From contig JBCBXF010000027.1 in NCBI GenBank assembly GCA_039816705.1, forward strand, positions 1-20,461: a DNA stretch of 20,461 nt. Reading direction: 5' to 3'. Source of the DNA: CALHAX01 sp039816705. GTDB lineage: Bacteria > Pseudomonadota > Alphaproteobacteria > Rhizobiales > CALHAX01. This document shows positions 16,182 through 20,461 of the stretch, in pieces. The stretch's first letter is position 1; every line of letters begins with the position of its first letter. The notes beneath the pieces were generated by a model. It was given only the letters and a program-made list of their open reading frames with translations, had not been told where the DNA came from and made no database searches. The translations under genes were made by a program, and so were the position numbers.

Positions 16182-16772
16182 ATGGTCGACGTTTCTGAGC
16201 CCGGTGCCAATCGTGACACGTCACGCCCGACAGGGTCGCGCCGACCATTCTTTCCGCCGTCGTGGGCGGAGTTTTTGCGGCGATTGGGCGGAGTGGCCGA
16301 TTGGTGGGACGTCGCCCGACGCATCGCGTTGAACATTGCGATCTTCTCGGCTGCCGTCCTGCTCTATCTTGGCGTGACGGAGCCGGTGCTTAAGCTCACG
16401 AAGCTTTACGTCCTCACGGACGAGCACTCTCTGTGGTCGGTCATTGTGGCTCTGTTCGCCAAGGATGAGCTGTTTCTCGGGACAATCATCTTTACATTCT
16501 CGATCGTGTTTCCCGCCCTCAAGCTGTTTTATCTCCTGGTCGTTGCCCTTGCGCCGCCAATGAGCGATCGGCGCTACATCATGCAATGGATGTCGTGGCT
16601 CGGGAAATGGTCGATGCTGGATGTGCTGGTTCTGGCGCTGGTGATCTTCTATGCCAAATCCAACGATCTCGCTGACGCTGCCACGCTGCCGGGTGTCTAC
16701 TATTTTACCGGCAGCGTCGTTCTGACCATGATCGCATACGGGTGGGTGAAGAAGATGCCCGACGATGCCTGA
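16182..16772 (+). CDS. PqiA-like (paraquat-inducible protein A family) membrane protein
   Basis: This 196-residue inner-membrane protein corresponds to a single PqiA domain. PqiA proteins work with MCE-family PqiB in transport across the envelope; no pqiB is visible here. After a Pro/Arg-rich cytoplasmic N terminus come four predicted helices: about 48-67, 97-125, 143-159 and 171-189. Family hallmarks include the loop LTKLYVLTDEHSLWSVIVAL after helix 1, FTFSIVFPALKL (104-115), WLGKWSMLDVLV (139-150) and the ending GVYYFTGSVVLTMIA. E. coli PqiA has two such domains and zinc-ribbon cysteines; both the second domain and the cysteines are absent here. It follows grxD by 19 bases and has no strong ribosome site of its own. 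Confidence 0.85.
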   Translation: MVDVSEPGANRDTSRPTGSRRPFFPPSWAEFLRRLGGVADWWDVARRIALNIAIFSAAVLLYLGVTEPVLKLTKLYVLTDEHSLWSVIVALFAKDELFLGTIIFTFSIVFPALKLFYLLVVALAPPMSDRRYIMQWMSWLGKWSMLDVLVLALVIFYAKSNDLADAATLPGVYYFTGSVVLTMIAYGWVKKMPDDA

Positions 16773-16894
16773 CACGCTTTGTTCCGTCCGCCGGATGGCA
16801 TGCGCACGGCTGGGGAATGATTGGACTGGACAACACGGGCGCTAGACGGCATCGCTCCGCGCGATACGTGAAAGCCACGAAAACCCTGCCTCCC

Positions 16895-17776
16895 ATGATC
16901 GACAACCGACTGCTTAACGGGCGCGCTGTGCAACGGCGCCTGCTCGAAGATGTGCGCGAAAAACTTTCCGGCGGAACGTTGGCACGACCGATCGGGCGCC
17001 TGGTGTCCATCAGCATCGGCGATGTGGCGGAAGTGGCCGTTTATATCCGCAACCAACGGCGCGCTGCAGACCAAGCGGATGTCCCGTTCGAAGAGCTTTT
17101 CTGGCCTGCAGACATCGACTTTGCCGATGCGAAGGAGCGGATCAAGGCGTTGAATGACGAGGATGCGGTGACGGGGATTATCCTCCAGCGCCCGACGCCG
17201 GAGCATACCAATGTCCGTTCACTGCAATCGGCGATCCATCCGCTGAAAGACGTGGAGGGTATGAACCCGGCGTCCATCGGCAACATTGTCTACAGCGATG
17301 TGGCGCTCGCGCCGTGCACTGCTGCGGCATCGGTGGAACTCGTCAAGGCCACCGGCCTCGATCTCAAGGGGCTGGAGGTTGTCATGGTCGGTCACTCCGA
17401 GATTGTCGGCAAACCCATTGCATTTCTGCTGATGGCTGAGGGCGCGACTGTCACGGTGTGCCATCACATGACCCGCTCGGTCGCCATGCACTCAAGACGC
17501 GCCGATGTCGTGATTGTCGCCGTTGGGATTGCGAAGTTTCTCGGGCCGGACATGATCAAGCCTGGCGCTGCAGTCATCGATATCGGGATCAACCAGATCA
17601 CGGATGAGACCGGCAAGCTGAAGATTGTCGGCGATGTCGACACCGATGCCGTGAAGGAGGTCGCCAGCTGGATCACGCCGGTGCCGGGTGGCGTCGGGCC
17701 GGTGACAGTCGGCATTTTGATGCGCAACGCTGTCACGGCCCATGAGCGCCAGATCGCGGCTGGTTGGATCAGCTGA
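16895..17776 (+). CDS. folD: FolD-family methylenetetrahydrofolate dehydrogenase with altered catalytic residues
   Basis: FolD normally interconverts 5,10-methylene-, 5,10-methenyl- and 10-formyl-tetrahydrofolate using NADP. From ATG 16895 the product has 293 residues, the usual length, and its numbering runs level with E. coli FolD. The NADP-binding motif VMVGHSEIVGKPIAFLL (163-179), VTVCHHMTRS, KPGAAVIDIGIN and TPVPGGVGPVT (261-271) are intact, as are Tyr50 and Gln98. However, the catalytic Lys54 is Gln (codon CAA at 17054-17056) and Asp121 is Glu (KDVEG, codon GAG at 17255-17257); nearby, the QLPLP loop reads QRPTP and PCTP reads PCTA. Lys is required for cyclohydrolase activity in studied enzymes, so this may be a dehydrogenase only, or act on another substrate. 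The start has no clear ribosome site; 16817 is an alternative. Confidence 0.85.
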   Translation: MIDNRLLNGRAVQRRLLEDVREKLSGGTLARPIGRLVSISIGDVAEVAVYIRNQRRAADQADVPFEELFWPADIDFADAKERIKALNDEDAVTGIILQRPTPEHTNVRSLQSAIHPLKDVEGMNPASIGNIVYSDVALAPCTAAASVELVKATGLDLKGLEVVMVGHSEIVGKPIAFLLMAEGATVTVCHHMTRSVAMHSRRADVVIVAVGIAKFLGPDMIKPGAAVIDIGINQITDETGKLKIVGDVDTDAVKEVASWITPVPGGVGPVTVGILMRNAVTAHERQIAAGWIS

Positions 17777-17804
17777 CGGAGAACGGGGCAGGGAGCAAAA
17801 TGGC

Positions 17805-18755
17805 ATGAAAATGATCGACGCTGAGGCGGTCCATCGCCTGCTGCCGTACGATGCACTCGTTGCCGGTCTTCTCGATCAGCACAAAACCGACATTGATGAT
17901 GTCCGTTCACATCTGCTCGAGGGACCGGACACCGGTCATGGCGCAGCGAACTTTCTCACCCTGCCGGCCTGGCAACACGGTCGAGCGCTCGGCGCGAAGC
18001 TGGTCACGGTGTTTCCGGCGAATGAGAAGACCGACACCGGTCTGCCATCTGTGCAAGCGGTGTTCGTGCTCTTTGACGGCAAGACCGGTGCGCCACGCGC
18101 GTGCATTGACGGGACGGCGTTGACCCTGCGCAAGACGGCCGCGGACAGCGCGCTCGGTGTGCAATTTCTCGCGCGAGAGGATGCCCGAACGCTGCTGATG
18201 GTGGGGGCCGGGGCGATGGCGCCGCATCTGATCGCAGCACACCGGGCGGTACGGCCGTCGCTCGAGACAATTCTGATCTGGAATCGGTCGCCGCAGCGGG
18301 CACATCATCTCGCAGCCGCGCTCTCGCGTGAGGGCATTGAGGCAGCGGTCGTCAATGATCTCGAAGCGGCAACCCGGGAGGCCGCCATCATCTCGTGCGC
18401 GACGATGGCGACCGCGCCGTTGATCCGCGGGGCCTGGCTGACACCCGGCACGCACCTCGATCTTGTCGGCAGCTATCGTCGCGACATGGTCGAGTGTGAT
18501 TTGGAGGCCGTGCGGGACAACGCCTTGTTCGTCGACAGCCCATGGAGCGCATTGCACGACAACGGCGAGATTGCCGTCGCCTTGGAGAGCGGCGCGCTTT
18601 CGCGCGACGCCATCATTGCCGATCATTTCGATTTTGCGCATGGCCGCCACGTTGGTCGTGCTTCAGCCGATCAGATCACAGTGTTCAAGAACGGAGGTGG
18701 CGGGCACCTCGATCTGATGGTTGCGCAGCATCTCGTTGCTATGGCGGAGAATTAA
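17805..18755 (+). CDS. Ornithine cyclodeaminase / mu-crystallin family protein, probably an imine reductase
   Basis: This NAD(P)-dependent family includes ornithine cyclodeaminase, alanine dehydrogenases and delta1-pyrroline-2-carboxylate reductases. The start at ATG 17805 gives 316 residues. The substrate-carboxylate residues are present: Lys65 in GAKLVTVFPAN and Arg109 in LTLRKTAADSA. The Rossmann motif VGAGAMAPH spans 133-141, and the family's late ADQITVFKNGGGG segment is present. The catalytic Asp that ornithine cyclodeaminase has after the strand around 219-223 (GGD/GAD) is replaced by Ser223 in DLVGSYRRDM. That form is common in reductase-type members, so true cyclodeaminase activity is unlikely. 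It follows the folD homologue by 28 bases and is probably co-transcribed. Substrate unknown. Confidence 0.85.
   Translation: MKMIDAEAVHRLLPYDALVAGLLDQHKTDIDDVRSHLLEGPDTGHGAANFLTLPAWQHGRALGAKLVTVFPANEKTDTGLPSVQAVFVLFDGKTGAPRACIDGTALTLRKTAADSALGVQFLAREDARTLLMVGAGAMAPHLIAAHRAVRPSLETILIWNRSPQRAHHLAAALSREGIEAAVVNDLEAATREAAIISCATMATAPLIRGAWLTPGTHLDLVGSYRRDMVECDLEAVRDNALFVDSPWSALHDNGEIAVALESGALSRDAIIADHFDFAHGRHVGRASADQITVFKNGGGGHLDLMVAQHLVAMAEN
18752..18755. other. Overlapping convergent stop codons (TTAA)
   Basis: The palindrome TTAA holds the TAA stop of the cyclodeaminase-family gene (18753-18755, plus) and the TAA stop of the RlpA gene (18752-18754, minus), so the coding regions overlap by 4 bases. 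No separate terminator fits between them. Confidence 0.85.
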
Positions 18756-19327
18756 CCACCAGCACGGATCACGTTGTAACGCTTGGCAATGAAGCGACGT
18801 TCATAGGCGTCATTGCCGTCAATCGGGGCGGGACCAAGATAACGCACGCGGACGCGCGCCGTGCCCTGGCGATTGAACCCAAGAACACGTGACGCCTCCC
18901 GCGACATGTCGATGATACGGTCATGGGCATACGGTCCACGATCGTTCACGCGGACAATCACGTCGCGGCCGTTCGACAGATTGGTGACGTGGACATACGA
19001 CGGGAGCGGCAGTGTCGGATGTGCGGCGGTGAGCGCCCCCATGTCGTAGACCTCGCCATTGGCTGTCATCCGCCCATGGAACAGTTTGCCATACCAGGAT
19101 GCGATGCCAACGCGATTGTAGTGCTGATCCGCCTGGGGGACGTAACGGCGCCCTTTGATGAAGTACGGCTTGCCCAGCTTATGGCGCCCGCCACCCTTCG
19201 GCACCGCCTGCCCGAACGACACGACGCGAGGAGAAAAACCGCTTTCTGTTTTGGATGATGTGCCAAGACACCCGGCCATCACGAACGCCGCTCCGAAGGC
19301 CGCGATCACTCCCCTTTCACACCACAT
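18752..19327 (-). CDS. rlpA: RlpA septal-ring lytic transglycosylase lipoprotein
   Basis: RlpA cleaves peptidoglycan strands lacking stem peptides at the division septum and is an outer-membrane lipoprotein. This 191-residue protein has an N-terminal hydrophobic helix and a lipobox-like MAGC with Cys20. The double-psi beta-barrel spans about 74-165, with GIASWYG (74-80). The catalytic residues identified in Pseudomonas RlpA have counterparts: Glu92 (TANGE), His103 (AAHPTLP) and Asp129 (VRVNDRGPY). The C-terminal SPOR domain that binds denuded glycan in the Pseudomonas protein is absent; only a short basic tail follows the barrel. Met at the lipobox -3 position is slightly unusual. The start at 19327 has a weak ribosome site. 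Confidence 0.9.
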   Translation of the reverse strand: MWCERGVIAAFGAAFVMAGCLGTSSKTESGFSPRVVSFGQAVPKGGGRHKLGKPYFIKGRRYVPQADQHYNRVGIASWYGKLFHGRMTANGEVYDMGALTAAHPTLPLPSYVHVTNLSNGRDVIVRVNDRGPYAHDRIIDMSREASRVLGFNRQGTARVRVRYLGPAPIDGNDAYERRFIAKRYNVIRAGG

Positions 19328-19499
19328 ACGCGCACAACCCGCTTCGATACCTAACTGGGCTCTTTCGATGAGCGATCAGTTTTGCGCCAATGTGACCGGT
19401 GGACGGCGATTTTGTGATGGCGGCTCTCGCGCCTGTGATACCTGCTTCGACACCCCCCTCCCCGCCCCTTACGCGCTATGCGGACCGACAGCACAGATC

Positions 19500-20435
19500 A
19501 TGACGACGCAAACACTTTCGATTGCTGCGGCGCGCCGGATCGCGCTGGCGGCACAGAGGTTCGGCGAGCGACGGACGACGAGCGCGGCCAACTGGGGCGT
19601 CTTACGGCGAATGATCGAGCGACTTCATCTGCTGCAGATCGACAGCGTGAATGTGTGCGTACGCTCGCACTACATGCCGTTGTTCTCCAGACTGGGTCCG
19701 TATGACTGCGCCCGATTGGACAAGGCTCTACTGACACCGACGCCGCGTACCCGCAGCCACTTCGAGTATTGGGGGCACGAGGCGTCATTTCTGCCGCTCG
19801 ACAGACATCCGTTGCTGCGCTGGCGGATGGCGGATGCTGCCGCCGGTCTCGGTCTCTGGCGGGCGGTGGCCACATTCGGGCGGGACCACAAGCCTCTGCT
19901 GAAAGAGATGACAGAGCGCATCCGCCATGACGGACCGCTTGCAACGCGAGACGCATCACCAGAGGGAGAGGGCAAAGGACGTGGCGGATTGTGGGACTGG
20001 AAGGGCTCCAAGCTGGCGCTTGAATATCTGTTTTGGACTGGTGTTCTGACGACGACGCGGCGCCGCGGCTTCGAGCGCATCTACGATCTGAGCGAACGGG
20101 TGATCCCGGCGGAGATTTTATCCCGCCCGACGCCGAGCCGCGAGGATGCGCATATCGCGCTGACGCAGATGGCAGCCGAGGCATACGGGATCGCGACGGC
20201 TGCCGATCTGCGCGACTACTTCCGACTTCCTGCGAAGGGGTTTGATGCGACGCTGGACGCTCTTGTGAGTGCGGGTTGTGTCGAGGAGGTCCGTGTCGAA
20301 GGCTGGGACAAGCCGGCCTATCTCGCGCGGGATGCAAGACGCCCCAGACGCATGGATGTCGATGCGCTGCTGACCCCCTTCGATCCTGTGGTCTGGTTTC
20401 GTCCGCGGGCCTCGCGCCTGTTCGAATTCGACTAA
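19500..20435 (+). CDS. ycaQ: YcaQ-type crosslink DNA glycosylase, interrupted by an in-frame stop
   Basis: YcaQ (AlkX) is a winged-helix DNA glycosylase that unhooks interstrand crosslinks and removes bulky alkylated bases. From ATG 19500 the frame reads 311 residues and aligns with E. coli YcaQ from its first residues. It has the catalytic QxD motif in LLQIDSVNV (46-48), RSHYMPLFSRLG, FEYWGHEASFLP, GGLWDWKGSKLALE and LTPFDPVVW. It stops at LFEFD followed by TAA (20433-20435). E. coli YcaQ has Tyr at that place and continues for roughly 90 more residues; here the bases after the stop read KIEIYTPA in the same frame, matching the family. The TAA therefore looks like a single-base change of a Tyr codon. 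The last domain is lost unless the stop is an error or is read through. The window ends 26 bases later. Confidence 0.85.
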   Translation: MTTQTLSIAAARRIALAAQRFGERRTTSAANWGVLRRMIERLHLLQIDSVNVCVRSHYMPLFSRLGPYDCARLDKALLTPTPRTRSHFEYWGHEASFLPLDRHPLLRWRMADAAAGLGLWRAVATFGRDHKPLLKEMTERIRHDGPLATRDASPEGEGKGRGGLWDWKGSKLALEYLFWTGVLTTTRRRGFERIYDLSERVIPAEILSRPTPSREDAHIALTQMAAEAYGIATAADLRDYFRLPAKGFDATLDALVSAGCVEEVRVEGWDKPAYLARDARRPRRMDVDALLTPFDPVVWFRPRASRLFEFD

Positions 20436-20461
20436 AAGATCGAGATATATACGCCGGCGGA

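Noticed and set aside
17907..18650. Open frame of 247 codons on the minus strand opposite the cyclodeaminase-family gene
   Set aside because: The plus strand carries all family motifs in order. The minus frame lacks any domain or ribosome site.

Overview
The window is high-GC bacterial chromosome, tightly packed with short operons and convergent gene pairs. The protein families suggest an alphaproteobacterium, probably of the order Hyphomicrobiales: a BolA-like protein beside a CGFS glutaredoxin and a PqiA-like protein, several small exported proteins, a DUF4403 lipoprotein, and a TTAACCAT (CtrA-type) half-site. This placement is inference from family content. No 16S or other phylogenetic marker is present, and I see no tRNA, rRNA, CRISPR array, insertion sequence or phage gene. 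With the starts chosen here, no stretch over 300 bases lacks a gene; the longest gap is 273 bases (11052-11324).

Layout. Positions 1-725 (minus) hold two tandem paralogous small exported four-cysteine proteins, the first cut by the window edge. At 853-2460 (minus) is the methylcrotonoyl-CoA carboxylase beta subunit. At 2647-4128 (plus) is a membrane-anchored TerB-like protein followed by a pirin. At 4150-5058 (minus) is a LysR regulator, divergent from a small unknown gene (5184-5498, plus) across a dyad at 5074-5103. From 5511 to 9734 (minus) lie a DUF4403 lipoprotein, an FAD-dependent amine/D-amino-acid oxidoreductase, a small membrane protein and an M48-like metalloprotease. At 9879-11051 (minus) is isovaleryl-CoA dehydrogenase. 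At 11325-14070 (plus) are two exported proteins of unknown function, the second with an apparent frameshift. At 14071-15327 (minus) is a Bcr/CflA-type drug transporter. At 15432-18755 (plus) are BolA/IbaG, monothiol glutaredoxin, a PqiA-like protein, a divergent FolD and an ornithine-cyclodeaminase-family protein. At 18752-19327 (minus) is an RlpA lipoprotein. At 19500-20435 (plus) is a YcaQ-type DNA glycosylase interrupted by an in-frame stop.

How the genes work together. Isovaleryl-CoA dehydrogenase and methylcrotonoyl-CoA carboxylase beta are consecutive steps of leucine catabolism, but here they are separated by about 7.4 kb of unrelated genes and no alpha (biotin) subunit is visible. BolA and CGFS glutaredoxin form a known [2Fe-2S]-binding pair in iron homeostasis.

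Most notable observations: the FolD homologue has Gln and Glu in place of the catalytic Lys54 and Asp121; the YcaQ reading frame is cut by TAA exactly where the family has Tyr, with homology resuming after it; the exported protein at 12785-14070 has its signal peptide and its body in different frames; and three complementary segments at the glutaredoxin/PqiA junction could form two mutually exclusive hairpins. I found no clear multi-gene system that looks wholly new.
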